Below, in pieces: positions 1 through 8,737 of a stretch of 64,000 bases of DNA; the stretch's first letter is position 1, and every line of letters begins with the position of its first letter. This DNA comes from Gammaproteobacteria bacterium. GTDB lineage: Bacteria; Pseudomonadota; Gammaproteobacteria; Enterobacterales; Alteromonadaceae. The DNA is taken from the NCBI GenBank assembly GCA_018222405.1, contig JAAFAI010000012.1, positions 62,001 to 126,000 of the forward strand. The letters are read 5' to 3'. A program made the translations under genes and the position numbers. The notes under the pieces were generated by a model. It made no database searches and had not been told where the DNA came from. It saw only the letters and a program-made list of their open reading frames with translations.

Positions 1-351
1 GGCCTGCAGCGGCTCTGGCAGCGTTTTAATCAGCATTTGCTCAAACCGTCGTTCGAGTTTTTTAATTGCCTGTGTCGTTTCCGGGTCGTGATATTTCACC
101 GGGCTTGGAATGTCGCTCATACCGGCAATTTCGCTGCCTTCATGAAAGATTGCCATGGCAGCTACCCGGTCGGGCTCAATATCTTCCCCATAGACTTCCC
201 TGGCGATTACGCCAAGCATATGGGCAATGACCGACGCTTCATAAATGTGGGTAGATAGCATTTCAGACTGAAACTGCGCCATCAGCGGCCAGCGTTTTAC
301 ATTACGGGCGCGCTGCATAAGACCAATAAAGGCGGAATGACTGTTGGCCAT
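1..351 (-). CDS. yfbR: 5'-deoxynucleotidase YfbR-like, HD domain (partial, C-terminus off window)
   Basis: The first 117 codons are present; the 3' end lies beyond base 1. The product resembles E. coli YfbR, a cytoplasmic metal-dependent HD-fold phosphohydrolase that dephosphorylates deoxynucleoside 5'-monophosphates. Seen: an N-terminal R-W-P-L-M block (residues 20-24), then H-E-G-S-E (about 68-72) followed by D-I-P-S-P-V-K-Y, which lines up with the E. coli HD-A-S-E...D-L-P-T-P-V-K-Y segment. The metal-binding HD pair reads HE here, a substitution I believe occurs in other family members. The ATG is the first codon after the upstream gap. Family assignment is firm; activity is inferred. Confidence 0.85.
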   Translation of the reverse strand, partial: MANSHSAFIGLMQRARNVKRWPLMAQFQSEMLSTHIYEASVIAHMLGVIAREVYGEDIEPDRVAAMAIFHEGSEIAGMSDIPSPVKYHDPETTQAIKKLERRFEQMLIKTLPEPLQA

Positions 352-587
352 GGGTTCTCCGGGTGAAATTTAGCAATATTAACCGATCCTAAAGCTTATC
401 GGCAGTGATGTCAGCCTAACACAGCGTCGTAGTCTGTAAAATATGCACTAACTCCTGTAACGAATTATCAAAGATTTACTAAGCAATGCAAAAAACCTTC
501 ACTTTAATAATAAATATCAACAACTTAATCATTGGCACAAGATAAGCATATATCACTGTGACATTAGATGAAATTAAAGGAGACATC

Positions 588-764
588 ATGTTAGGTTGGG
601 CAATTACATTTTTTATCATTGCCATTATCGCAGCAGTTTTCGGTTTTGGTGGAATCGCCGGTGCAGCAACTGGTATCGCACAGTTTCTGTTCTTCTTATT
701 TGTAGTATTACTGGTTATCTCTTTGGTTGCTGGCGCGCTTCGCGGCAAAGCCCCAAGAGCGTAG
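588..764 (+). CDS. Small DUF1328-type two-helix membrane protein
   Basis: A 58-residue protein made almost entirely of two hydrophobic helices (about residues 3-25 and 31-51), with a glycine/alanine-rich turn (G-F-G-G-I-A-G-A-A) between them and a short basic tail ending G-K-A-P-R-A. Length and layout match the DUF1328 (YtjA) family of inner-membrane proteins, whose function is unknown. An in-frame start exists 30 nt upstream, but the ATG at 588 is preceded by AAAGGAG at good spacing and leaves the family-typical M-L-x-W start. It lies just upstream of a lipoprotein gene on the same strand, with a 37-nt gap, so the two may be cotranscribed. Confidence 0.85.
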   Translation: MLGWAITFFIIAIIAAVFGFGGIAGAATGIAQFLFFLFVVLLVISLVAGALRGKAPRA

Positions 765-801
765 TCAATCACAAACTCAATAACCAATCAGGGAGATTAT
801 T

Positions 802-1002
802 ATGAAAACGTTGAAATTACTTGATGTACTTAAAATGACTGTTATCGCTGCTTTTGCTTGTTCAGTTATCGCATGTGGCGATGGTGAAGCCGAAGATGCC
901 GGTGAAGCTATCGATGAAGCGGTAACCGATGCGGGTAATGCTGTGGAAGATGCCTGTGAAGATGTTAAAGAAGGCATGGAAGCAGAAGACGACGACTGCT
1001 AA
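802..1002 (+). CDS. Small, highly acidic predicted lipoprotein
   Basis: A 66-residue protein with a short signal peptide and a lipobox V-I-A-C (Cys at about residue 25). The mature part is about 40 residues, mostly Glu, Asp, Ala and Gly, with only one lysine that I can see and two further cysteines (in D-A-C-E and the final D-D-C). GGGAGA lies 8 nt before the ATG. I do not recognise a named family. Size and position recall entericidin-like lipoproteins, but those are not so acidic. It is followed directly by an intrinsic terminator. A membrane-anchored, cation-binding or envelope-stress role is only a guess. Confidence 0.75.
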   Translation: MKTLKLLDVLKMTVIAAFACSVIACGDGEAEDAGEAIDEAVTDAGNAVEDACEDVKEGMEAEDDDC

Positions 1003-1018
1003 TCTGCACTCATAACAG

Positions 1019-1064
1019 AAGGGCAATGTGTCGCTACAAACGTGGTAGCACATTGCCCTTTTTG
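1019..1064. terminator. Intrinsic terminator between convergent genes
   Basis: A long inverted repeat (A-A-G-G-G-C-A-A-T-G-T-G with its complement, extended inward through GCTAC/GTGG) is followed by a T run on the plus strand and flanked by A-rich sequence on the other side. It separates the acidic lipoprotein gene from the convergent YqhA-like gene and probably ends both transcripts. Confidence 0.8.
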
Positions 1065-1067
1065 CGT

Positions 1068-1559
1068 TTAATGTTTTTTGCTTTTCTTATCCAGCACGCC
1101 CATGGCAAACGCTGAAATCACAAAGGTTAAGTGGATAAGCACATACCACATGAGCTTTTCGTTCTCAATATTCTTTGCATTCATAAAAATTTTCAGTAAG
1201 TGAATCGATGATATTGCCACTATCGATGCTGCCACCTTACTTTTAAGCGTGCCGGTATCCAACGTACCCAGCCAGGCCAGTTTTTCTGTCCCTTCTTTTA
1301 AATCAATACTGGAAACAAAGTTCTCATAGCTGGTAAACATCACCATAATGATCAGGCCGGATACCAGAGCAATATCAATCAGCGACAATACTACCAGTAC
1401 AATATCGGCTTCACTGATTTCCAGCACGTGGGGTAAGAGATGAAATATTTCCTGAAAAAACTTAATCCCAAGGGCAATAAGTGCCAGCGATAAACCAAAA
1501 TAAATCGGCGCCAGTAACCACCGGGATGCGTACATCATACGCTCAATTAACACTTCCAA
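1068..1559 (-). CDS. yqhA: YqhA-like (UPF0114) inner-membrane protein
   Basis: A 163-residue membrane protein with about four hydrophobic segments. It matches E. coli YqhA closely through the conserved [10 protein letters not shown] block, [22 protein letters not shown] and L-M-W-Y-V. The function of the family is unknown. The open frame continues 21 codons further upstream. The TTG at 1559 is chosen because it has CAGGAGG about 6 nt before it and because starting there aligns residue for residue with the E. coli N-terminus. The gene is convergent with the small lipoprotein gene and shares its terminator. Confidence 0.85.
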   Translation of the reverse strand: MEVLIERMMYASRWLLAPIYFGLSLALIALGIKFFQEIFHLLPHVLEISEADIVLVVLSLIDIALVSGLIIMVMFTSYENFVSSIDLKEGTEKLAWLGTLDTGTLKSKVAASIVAISSIHLLKIFMNAKNIENEKLMWYVLIHLTFVISAFAMGVLDKKSKKH

Positions 1560-1764
1560 ACCAGGCCTCCTGCGTTGGAAAAACTTACTTGTCAGAGAAG
1601 AAAAAGGAAATGCCCGCAGCACTTATTGCCGATGTAAAATAATCTACCTGAAACTCAGCTGCGCTGGTCATTCCTGAGGCCGGTGATTTTATCAGAGCCG
1701 TTAATGTTGAGGTATCATTTCTTACAACTTTTAACGCCCCTGACGTAATCGATAAGGCGCAGTT

Positions 1765-2940
1765 TCAATCCTCGTCGATAACAATGTCCATCCACACCAA
1801 ACGATGATCGGAACTGCTCTGACGGTCTTTCACCAGCCGGTATAAAGGCGATGCTTTTACAGGCCAGAACACACCACCGCCCTGCACTGTCAGCCCATGT
1901 TTAGAGGGCAGCACATAATCGGCACGTGCCCCCCAGTAAGCGGTAAAACGGCTGCTGTAAGACTCCTCTGCCGACTCGCTGCCGCCTTCACTTTGCGGGA
2001 TCACACTGCTGTTAACCAACGGATGTTCGGTTAATTGCTCAATCACTCCCGGACGGTGCTTATCACCTATATCAGCCGCATTAAAATCACCTACCAGAAC
2101 AAAACGCTGACCAGCAAACCCGCCCTTTTCACCGTTATCGTCATAGATATACTCCGCTCGCTCAGGTGTTAAATAGTCAGCCATCAGCCGTATCTCATCG
2201 TGATTGCGCTTGCCGTTCCGATCTTCGGGCCCATCGAAGGTAGGCGGTGTGGGATGCATGGCCAGAATGTGTAATTTTTTACCGTTAATGGTTAGCGGAA
2301 TATCCCAGTGCGATTTTGAGCTAAGCCTTACCGCCGCCCACTCCTGGGGAGTAAACCACGGCTCGCCGCTGGCCGGTTTTGTGATCTGCTGGGCGTCAGG
2401 CATATCCCGCCATAAAAAATGCTGAAAGGTACGCACCGCGGCCGCATCAATCGGATAGCGCGAGAGCAGCGCCATACCATACTGACCGGGGTACATTCCC
2501 CAACCATAGGCATCACCTGCGTTACCGGTTTTCTCACCGTTATTGTCCAAATCAAAGGGCGTAGCCACCCCTGTATTTACCGGGGCAATATACTGATAAG
2601 GGTAATCAATCGCTGCCTGGCCCCGCTGACTTTTATTCAGGTAGTTGCTAACAAATAAAGAAATAGCCGTTGGCGTTGCATCCGGGTAATAGTCAAATTC
2701 GTTGAGCAGAATAATGTCCGGTGCTACCCGTTGAATAATTTCGGCAATATTACGAATCTGCGGATGTTCACCGGTTCCTAACAAGGAAAGTAATACCTCA
2801 CCGGAATTTTCAGAGACTGCCTTCGATTGATAATTACTGGCCTCCATACTGACATTGAATGTTGCAACACGCACCGTATCAGCGTAAACATTATGCAGAG
2901 AGAAAAAGGCCAGGAAGAGGGAAAAAAGCGTTTTATTCAT
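1765..2940 (-). CDS. Secreted endonuclease/exonuclease/phosphatase-fold protein
   Basis: About 391 residues beginning with a signal peptide (cleavage near V-Y-A-D). The mature chain opens with V-R-V-A-T-F-N-V-S-M, the first motif of the Mg-dependent EEP fold. It continues with L-L-N-E-F-D (metal-binding Glu), then L-A-M-H-P-T, V-L-V-G-D-F-N-A (catalytic Asp-x-Asn) and S-S-D-H-R-L-V (catalytic Asp-His). All key EEP residues are visible, so it should be an active periplasmic or secreted hydrolase. The substrate (nucleic acid, phosphodiester or sphingolipid-type) cannot be told from sequence. ATG 2940 is preferred over the in-frame TTG two codons upstream; neither has a strong ribosome site. Confidence 0.85.
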   Translation of the reverse strand: MNKTLFSLFLAFFSLHNVYADTVRVATFNVSMEASNYQSKAVSENSGEVLLSLLGTGEHPQIRNIAEIIQRVAPDIILLNEFDYYPDATPTAISLFVSNYLNKSQRGQAAIDYPYQYIAPVNTGVATPFDLDNNGEKTGNAGDAYGWGMYPGQYGMALLSRYPIDAAAVRTFQHFLWRDMPDAQQITKPASGEPWFTPQEWAAVRLSSKSHWDIPLTINGKKLHILAMHPTPPTFDGPEDRNGKRNHDEIRLMADYLTPERAEYIYDDNGEKGGFAGQRFVLVGDFNAADIGDKHRPGVIEQLTEHPLVNSSVIPQSEGGSESAEESYSSRFTAYWGARADYVLPSKHGLTVQGGGVFWPVKASPLYRLVKDRQSSSDHRLVWMDIVIDED

Positions 2941-3040
2941 AGTCAAAGAGGCAACAAAAAGAAAGGCATAGTGTACGCTAAATCACAGTAAGAAAATAAC
3001 CCCGTGTGAATTGGTATTCGAACAAATTAAGGAGAATCCC

Positions 3041-3349
3041 GTGCTCATTTTAAAGCCCAATTGCGAAGGTTGTGATTGCGATCTGCCGCCCGATGCGACA
3101 GAAGCGATGATTTGCTCTTATGAGTGTACTTTCTGTTTGAAGTGCGTAAATGACTTACTGAGCAATGTTTGCCCGAATTGCGGCGGCGGTTTTACGCGAC
3201 GCCCGGTTCGCCCGCAAACAGCTCACCGAGAGGGAGTTAGCCTGGCCCACCAACCGGCTTCTTGTGAGCGTGTTAATACCAGCAAAACTGTAGAAGAAAT
3301 CAAAGCCTTTGCAGCAGAGATTAAAGATATTCCGCCCTGGCAACGTTAG
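3041..3349 (+). CDS. DUF1272-type small cysteine-rich (zinc-ribbon-like) protein
   Basis: A 102-residue protein. Its first 60 residues hold closely spaced cysteines: N-C-E-G-C-D-C-D-L-P, C-S-Y-E-C-T-F-C-L-K-C and V-C-P-N-C-G-G-G. This fits the DUF1272 family (D-L-P-P-D-A-T-x-A-M-I-C), thought to bind zinc; function unknown. The family core normally ends near the R-R-P-x-R-P segment, and this copy has an extra 40-residue tail ending I-P-P-W-Q-R. The GTG at 3041 is chosen because AAGGAG precedes it by 7 nt and it matches the family's N-terminus; the frame is open further upstream. Confidence 0.8.
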   Translation: MLILKPNCEGCDCDLPPDATEAMICSYECTFCLKCVNDLLSNVCPNCGGGFTRRPVRPQTAHREGVSLAHQPASCERVNTSKTVEEIKAFAAEIKDIPPWQR

Positions 3350-3361
3350 GCCATCGGCGAA

Positions 3362-4438
3362 TTAAATTTCGCCGATATAGTCACCTACCTCAACCACTTC
3401 AAACTGCGCGCCGGGAGAGCCGGACACGTATACAGAACACTGTCCCCAGGACGACGGGATGTGCCACTCCGATTTACTCACTGCAGTATAGCGTGAAAGT
3501 TTATTGTCACAGCGGATCTGAACTTCATCCAAATCACCTTCGGCAATATCAAGTGCAAAGGCGTTGCGACTGAGCTGATGAAATACGCGACCTTCCTCGT
3601 CAATGCTCGCCTTGCGGATCATTGGTTCGCTACCCTGCACCAGTTCTTTTACTTTCGCGGCATAAGGAGCCAGTTGAGCCAGCTGTTCTGGCTTTTCTTC
3701 AGCTAATTTTTCCAGCTTGTCATAAGCTTTCATGGCTTCGTTGTATTCACTTTCGGTGATGGCGAGCACAAATTCTCGCTCTAGCAAATACTGCTTAGTC
3801 GAGTTACGAACCGCGTCGGTATCTACTGCCAGCGCACGACGCACACTTTTGAGTTCCCGGGCAGTGTCGTCTGTGGCTTTGGCATAATAAGAGTCGGCCA
3901 GCCAGAAGTAGGCACTTTCTGTATGATTCCACAGCTGGTCATCTCTCATTTCGGCGATTAACTCGGCGGCCAGCGGTAAATCTTTGTTAGTAATGGCCTC
4001 TGATACTGCTTTATAGCGGCGCATGAATTTGCGGGTAACGCCCGATGAACCGGCCAGCCTGAAATCAATTTGCACCATATTACGGCACTGCTGAATGGCC
4101 TCCCCATCCTGCATTGCCGGGCTGTACTGCCAGCGTTTAACCGCGCGTAGGGTCGCTTTTTCAAAGGCTTTTAATCCGCTGGAGTCCTGTACAACCGGAT
4201 CTTCCACTTCGCCTTCTTTGTTGATCACAAAACTCACCCTGACCCAGCCTTCCTGGCTTTTTCTGGCCGACATCGACGGATATTGTGGATCCACTCGTTT
4301 GATTGGCTGCGCCTCAATAACCGTGGCAATGTGTTCAGCTAAGGGAGCTTCCGATGGCGCCTCTGATTGGGCTGATGATAAACCTGAAAATAAGGCCAGT
4401 GCGAGGGGAGCCAGAGAATACGATAACGGTCTGTGCAT
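3362..4438 (-). CDS. Secreted protein with TonB C-terminal domain
   Basis: 358 residues. A signal peptide ends near L-S-S-A-Q. Residues about 45-130 form a TonB C-terminal domain, with the hallmarks P-Q-Y-P, G-W-V-R-V-S-F-V-I-N-x-E-G, A-T-L-R-A-V-K-R-W-Q-Y and a final V-Q-I-D-F. Residues 135-270 are mainly helical (TPR-like by eye) and the last 80 look beta-rich. Unlike classical TonB it has no proline-rich spacer and apparently a cleavable signal rather than a membrane anchor, so it may not transduce energy. Similar architectures are annotated 'energy transducer TonB' or TonB-family proteins; the real role is unknown. Confidence 0.75.
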   Translation of the reverse strand: MHRPLSYSLAPLALALFSGLSSAQSEAPSEAPLAEHIATVIEAQPIKRVDPQYPSMSARKSQEGWVRVSFVINKEGEVEDPVVQDSSGLKAFEKATLRAVKRWQYSPAMQDGEAIQQCRNMVQIDFRLAGSSGVTRKFMRRYKAVSEAITNKDLPLAAELIAEMRDDQLWNHTESAYFWLADSYYAKATDDTARELKSVRRALAVDTDAVRNSTKQYLLEREFVLAITESEYNEAMKAYDKLEKLAEEKPEQLAQLAPYAAKVKELVQGSEPMIRKASIDEEGRVFHQLSRNAFALDIAEGDLDEVQIRCDNKLSRYTAVSKSEWHIPSSWGQCSVYVSGSPGAQFEVVEVGDYIGEI

Positions 4439-4517
4439 AGTATCATTCCTTCCTTAAAATGACTTAATAAACATAACCATAGCCGAATTACTTTACGACT
4501 TCAATGACGCCTGTAGT

Positions 4518-4967
4518 TTACACATCCCGAGACCAGCGCAGAAACAGCCCCAGTGACATAAGGAGTAAACTGGCCGCCACCACTACTGCCACCGGATAAA
4601 ACAGGTTACCGGCAAGATCGAGCTGACTGTACTTAATAATCATAATCAGGCCTTCCAGCACCAGGGCAATCACCACTACGCTGACAAAACGGGTTACCGT
4701 GCGGCGAATAGACATAAACAGATCATCTTCCTGGTTATGCCGGTACTCCTTAAATATCCCCATGGCAAGCTCGTAGGTTGCCAGGGCAATAAATAAATCA
4801 TTAACCGCTTTAATGACCGCTGACACAAAATCCTTATCCGGTGCGAACCCCTGATAAAAGTGCAGCCCCGCCATCACAATCATTGTGGCGGATACACACA
4901 TAAAGAGTCCGGCAAAAAAGCGGGCTGAAATATCTTTAAGCCAGCCATTACGCAATACATCAGACAT
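4518..4967 (-). CDS. Four-helix integral membrane protein (PsiE-like topology), last gene of MlaA/RND operon
   Basis: 149 residues with four hydrophobic segments (about 15-37, 50-70, 88-110 and 120-142) and a charged loop K-E-Y-R-H-N-Q-E-D-D between the second and third. I do not recognise a characterised family; size and topology resemble PsiE-type proteins. Its start codon lies inside the end of the RND transporter gene (8-nt overlap), which suggests translational coupling and a shared function with the exporter. No enzymatic motif is visible. Confidence 0.75.
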   Translation of the reverse strand: MSDVLRNGWLKDISARFFAGLFMCVSATMIVMAGLHFYQGFAPDKDFVSAVIKAVNDLFIALATYELAMGIFKEYRHNQEDDLFMSIRRTVTRFVSVVVIALVLEGLIMIIKYSQLDLAGNLFYPVAVVVAASLLLMSLGLFLRWSRDV

Positions 4968-7407
4968 TGGCTTTATCTCCTTGCGGTTGAGCCGGAGCAG
5001 ACTGCGTTGCCACCAGCTTGTTTAATAACGCGGGCAGTAAAGTGAGGTCGGCAACCAGTGCCATGATCATGGCCAGCGCGGTTAACAAACCAAAGTACAC
5101 ACTGGGCAGAAAGTCAGAAAAGCCGAATAAGGAAAAGCCCACGGCAATTACCGTTGTGGTCATCAAAATGGCCAGCCCGCTGTGTTTAAAGGCTTCTTCA
5201 GCCGCCGCTTCAGCCTGCCCCTCGCCGTCTTTTAACCCTGCCATGTAACCGTGCACAAAATGCAAGGTGTCATCCACGGCAATGCCCATAGCGATAGCGG
5301 CAATGGTGATGGTCATAATATCCAGTGGTATCCCCGCCCAGCCGATCACGCCGAGAATCGCCAGAGTCGTTAATACATTGGGAAGCAGCGCAATAAGGGC
5401 AACTTTGAGTGAGCGGAAAATCGCCAGAAACACCAAGCCTAATGCGATGTAAACCAGTCCCAGCGTCGTGATTTGCGAGTCAAATAACCGGCTCAGAATA
5501 TCCTGATATAGCACAAACAGGCTGGTTAACTGATATTGCTCGCTATCTATTCCCACGCTCGCCAAGTCCTGTCTGAGGTTATTCAGAAACTGCTCACGAT
5601 CGAGGCCCGCGGTGGTATCCTGTACCCGAATCGCAATACGTAAGCGCTGGTCTTGCTCAGAAAAATATGCCCCCACCAGTTGATTTACCACTTTTTCGTT
5701 AAGCAGGTAATAAATGCTGGTCAGTTCATACTCAGTGAGCGGTCGGCCATTATTAAGCTGGGTGGCCAGCTCCGTAAAATTGGCCAGCGACGTTACGCTG
5801 CCGGTTGCCTCAAAAGCGGTTACCGCCTGCTGTACCAATTGCAACTGATTGACACTGTCGGCACTGATAATTAATGACGGATCGTCCGGCTTATCCGTTA
5901 CGGTGAGAATAATATCCAGTGCCGTGGTGCCGCCAAACTCCTTATCTATATACGCCAGTTCACGATGCACCTGAGTGTCGTCGGCAAAGTAATCGATAAA
6001 TGAATTTTCTACGTTGAGTCGGGTGATGCCCACACTGAGCACAATAAAAATAAGCGCGGTACCGGCAATCGTCAGCCCCGGTCTGTTAAGAGTAAGCAGA
6101 CGACTACGGCGTAACAGTTTACGAATAAAGCCGTAATCCTGCGCCTCGCTACCAGCCGGTAACAACGCCAGCAGTGCCGGGAACAGAATAAGACTCACCA
6201 ACTGCGAAATCACCATTGCAATCAACATCATTAAGCCAAAGGAAATGACCGGCTCAAGGCCACTGAATAGCAAGGCCGCAAAGCCAACACTGGTAGTCAG
6301 CGAGGCAAAAAAGCAGGGGCTGAGCTTGTCTTTGAGCATCAGTTCCACCCGTTTGTGCTGTCCGGTATCGGGGTGTTCCCGGGCAATATAGCGGTAACTG
6401 CCAAGCATATGGATCATCACTGCCAGCGTCAGGATAATTTGTAACGCGACAAAGTTAGCCGAAATCACAGTGGCGCGTAAGTCTGCCCAGCCCAACGCAC
6501 CGATAGTCAGAGTCACACTCAGGCCACAGCTCAATAGCGGAAATACCACCCACTTAACCCGGCGAAATAAGATAGCCAGTAACAGCGCCACCACCAGTGC
6601 GATAGCGAGCCCGAAAATCACCAGGTCAGATTTAATAATATCAATCAGGTGCTGCCCGACCACATAAGAGCCTCCCAGATAAGTATTGGCCCGTTGATTA
6701 TATGGTTGGGTAATTTCGTTTAACTGATTAATTTCTCGCTTACGGGTTTGAGTGAGCGCGGCGCGCAGTGGCTCGGCCTGGGCTTTAAGGGCATCGAGTT
6801 GCGCTTGCTCCTCTTCACTCAGTTCGCGATTGAGCAGGTGCGCCTGAATAGCCGTTATTTGCTGGTCAATTTTCACCAGTTCCGGATTAGGTTTAAACAC
6901 AATCTGGATAGACGTAGCCGTGTTGTCGCGGTTAATGAGCAAATCAGTGAAAATCGGGTGCCCGCTGACCAGCTCTTTCATCCGCGTAGTGGAATAACGC
7001 TGTTGTTGCCAGGTGAGATTGCTGACATCAGTCTGACCGGAAAGCGCGTCAGCACTGTCGATAAGAGGCACCGTTAAAATGGATGTGACACTTTCCACCC
7101 GCGGGATCTGTTTAATTTCCTGCTGCAAGCGGCTCAGATCACTGAATGTCTGGTCGCTGAACACATCGTGCTCGCGGGGCTCGTAAGCTAACAGGATAAA
7201 CTCGTCGGGATTAAAGGTTTGCTGGGCGACCTGAGTCTGGATGTAAAGTTTGTTATCTTTCACCAGCAAGGTATCGGCTGAAGCGGCAATCCTGAACTTG
7301 CCAACACCGGTCAGGGCCAGCGCCAGCAAGGCGGCAAAAGCAATAACCACCGCCCAACGCCAGCGCACTATGCCGGTAGCAAGATTATTGATCAGTGTTT
7401 TCTTCAT
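4960..7407 (-). CDS. RND/MMPL-family inner-membrane exporter
   Basis: 815 residues with the classical RND layout. One N-terminal helix is followed by a large periplasmic loop (about 35-235), five to six helices, a linker, another single helix (about 430), a second periplasmic loop and the last helices (about 630-800). The second membrane block holds G-I-A-V-D-D-T-L-H-F, the conserved proton-relay Asp pair of MMPL/HpnN-type proteins. This group moves hydrophobic molecules (hopanoids, lipids, sterols) rather than drugs. The gene overlaps MlaA upstream and the four-helix protein downstream, which supports a lipid substrate; that is inference. Confidence 0.88.
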   Translation of the reverse strand: MKKTLINNLATGIVRWRWAVVIAFAALLALALTGVGKFRIAASADTLLVKDNKLYIQTQVAQQTFNPDEFILLAYEPREHDVFSDQTFSDLSRLQQEIKQIPRVESVTSILTVPLIDSADALSGQTDVSNLTWQQQRYSTTRMKELVSGHPIFTDLLINRDNTATSIQIVFKPNPELVKIDQQITAIQAHLLNRELSEEEQAQLDALKAQAEPLRAALTQTRKREINQLNEITQPYNQRANTYLGGSYVVGQHLIDIIKSDLVIFGLAIALVVALLLAILFRRVKWVVFPLLSCGLSVTLTIGALGWADLRATVISANFVALQIILTLAVMIHMLGSYRYIAREHPDTGQHKRVELMLKDKLSPCFFASLTTSVGFAALLFSGLEPVISFGLMMLIAMVISQLVSLILFPALLALLPAGSEAQDYGFIRKLLRRSRLLTLNRPGLTIAGTALIFIVLSVGITRLNVENSFIDYFADDTQVHRELAYIDKEFGGTTALDIILTVTDKPDDPSLIISADSVNQLQLVQQAVTAFEATGSVTSLANFTELATQLNNGRPLTEYELTSIYYLLNEKVVNQLVGAYFSEQDQRLRIAIRVQDTTAGLDREQFLNNLRQDLASVGIDSEQYQLTSLFVLYQDILSRLFDSQITTLGLVYIALGLVFLAIFRSLKVALIALLPNVLTTLAILGVIGWAGIPLDIMTITIAAIAMGIAVDDTLHFVHGYMAGLKDGEGQAEAAAEEAFKHSGLAILMTTTVIAVGFSLFGFSDFLPSVYFGLLTALAMIMALVADLTLLPALLNKLVATQSAPAQPQGDKANV

Positions 7408-8254
7408 ACATCAAATCCCTGGCCTGTCCCTGTAAATACTGATTTCGGAAGTACAAGTAGGGATCGTCGGCATTTTTATATAAATTCTGGTAGGTTTCGG
7501 ACTGCTCTGAAAAATCATCCACGCCATCAAAGGCTCTGAGCTGATAATTTTGTGGCGCATCGGCAACGTGATTTACCGGATGGATAAAGCCTTCCGTTAA
7601 CACCGAAAAGCCGCCTCTCACATCACTTTGACCGAGTAGCGGCAGCACCAGGTAAGGGCCCGAGCCCACTCCGTAGGTTGCCAGAGTGTCGCCTACTGAG
7701 CGCCTTTTAGGCTCAATTTCAAACCAGCTGGTAGCAGGGTCGAATAACCCCAGTAATCCAACCGTAGAATTAATTAAAAAACGTCCGAGGTTAGCACCGG
7801 CATCAGACACTTCACCTGAGAAAAGGTTATTCAGAAGATTTAGCGGTTCACGCAAATTAGCAAAAAAATTGCCGACGGAAGAGCGCACTGGCTGGGGCAC
7901 CACGGCTTTATAGCCATCACTTACCGGTATCAACACATATTCGTAAGCGGCATGATTAAACGCAAACACAGAACGATTAAATCCTTCCCAGGGATCGTAA
8001 TATTGCGGCGCGGTGGCCGGATTGGTCGCGGGCGCATTGGCCACCGACACAACCGCAGGAGCAACATTTATTTCACCCTGCGAGGTGGTTATGGTTACCG
8101 ACTTACCGGCACTTAGCTGTTCTTCCCTGGTAGCCTGAATTTCGCTGGTGCTGCCAGACTGTATAGCCGCTTCGTCAGTCTGAGCCGGCGGTGGTACCGA
8201 CGAACACCCCGTCAGCACCAGCAGCGCTGCCGAAAATACTACTTTATAATACAT
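7385..8254 (-). CDS. mlaA: MlaA (VacJ) outer-membrane lipoprotein
   Basis: 289 residues with a lipoprotein signal (L-T-G-C, Cys16). After a roughly 70-residue low-complexity linker comes the MlaA domain, with D-P-W-E-G-F-N-R-S-V-F-A-F-N, N-F-F-A-N-L-R-E-P, R-F-L-I-N-S-T-V-G, G-D-T-L-A-T-Y-G-V-G-S-G-P-Y and P-L-L-G. In E. coli MlaA sits in a porin complex and removes mislocalised phospholipids from the outer leaflet, passing them to MlaC. Here it is not beside mlaBCDEF but overlaps an RND exporter (23 nt) and a small periplasmic protein gene (11 nt). The long N-terminal linker is an addition relative to E. coli. Confidence 0.9.
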   Translation of the reverse strand: MYYKVVFSAALLVLTGCSSVPPPAQTDEAAIQSGSTSEIQATREEQLSAGKSVTITTSQGEINVAPAVVSVANAPATNPATAPQYYDPWEGFNRSVFAFNHAAYEYVLIPVSDGYKAVVPQPVRSSVGNFFANLREPLNLLNNLFSGEVSDAGANLGRFLINSTVGLLGLFDPATSWFEIEPKRRSVGDTLATYGVGSGPYLVLPLLGQSDVRGGFSVLTEGFIHPVNHVADAPQNYQLRAFDGVDDFSEQSETYQNLYKNADDPYLYFRNQYLQGQARDLMYEENTDQ

Positions 8255-8618
8255 AACTGCCTTGTCCGGTCTTCATCTGATGATGGCGCAATATGTTACT
8301 GGCTCGTTGCACCGCATCATCGCGGTTGTATTGCCAGTTTTGCTGTTCATAAGCACGCGCCTGAGTGATATAAAACATGATCCTTTTGAGTCGCAACGCA
8401 TGCATACGATCGGCACTGTCAAACTGCGTTGCAGCAACGCTTTCCTCAAGCTCTGTAAGCGCTTCGGAGTGCAACGTTGCCTGCATTGCTGCTTCACTGC
8501 TCACCCACCCGGATACCGAGCGGTTTACCGATTGAGAAACTGTTGTTGTTTGACTGGCTGCCAAAACACCGCTGCAAACCAGTAGAGATCCTAATGCCCA
8601 TTTAGTTAAATTTCGCAT
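8244..8618 (-). CDS. Small periplasmic protein, first gene of MlaA/RND operon
   Basis: 124 residues with a signal peptide (cleavage near V-L-A-A-S). The mature part is helical and polar: an E-A-L-T-E-L-E-E-S stretch, then R-L-K-R-I-M-F-Y-I-T-Q-A-R-A-Y-E-Q-Q-N-W and a C-terminal R-A-S-N-I-L-R-H-H-Q. I do not recognise the family. Its stop overlaps the mlaA start by 11 nt, so it should be coupled to it; a soluble lipid chaperone or accessory role is a guess. ATG 8618 is preferred over GTG codons four codons upstream because it begins the basic n-region of the signal peptide. Confidence 0.75.
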   Translation of the reverse strand: MRNLTKWALGSLLVCSGVLAASQTTTVSQSVNRSVSGWVSSEAAMQATLHSEALTELEESVAATQFDSADRMHALRLKRIMFYITQARAYEQQNWQYNRDDAVQRASNILRHHQMKTGQGSYVL

Positions 8619-8737
8619 TGCTATCACCACGGTTGTCTGATTGGTTAGTGTTCGTAGTCAGAAGTCCAATTCGCTCTGACCACGTCGCTGCTTGTATTAC
8701 CACTCATGGATATTGCACCGGTAGCACCACTGGCTAC

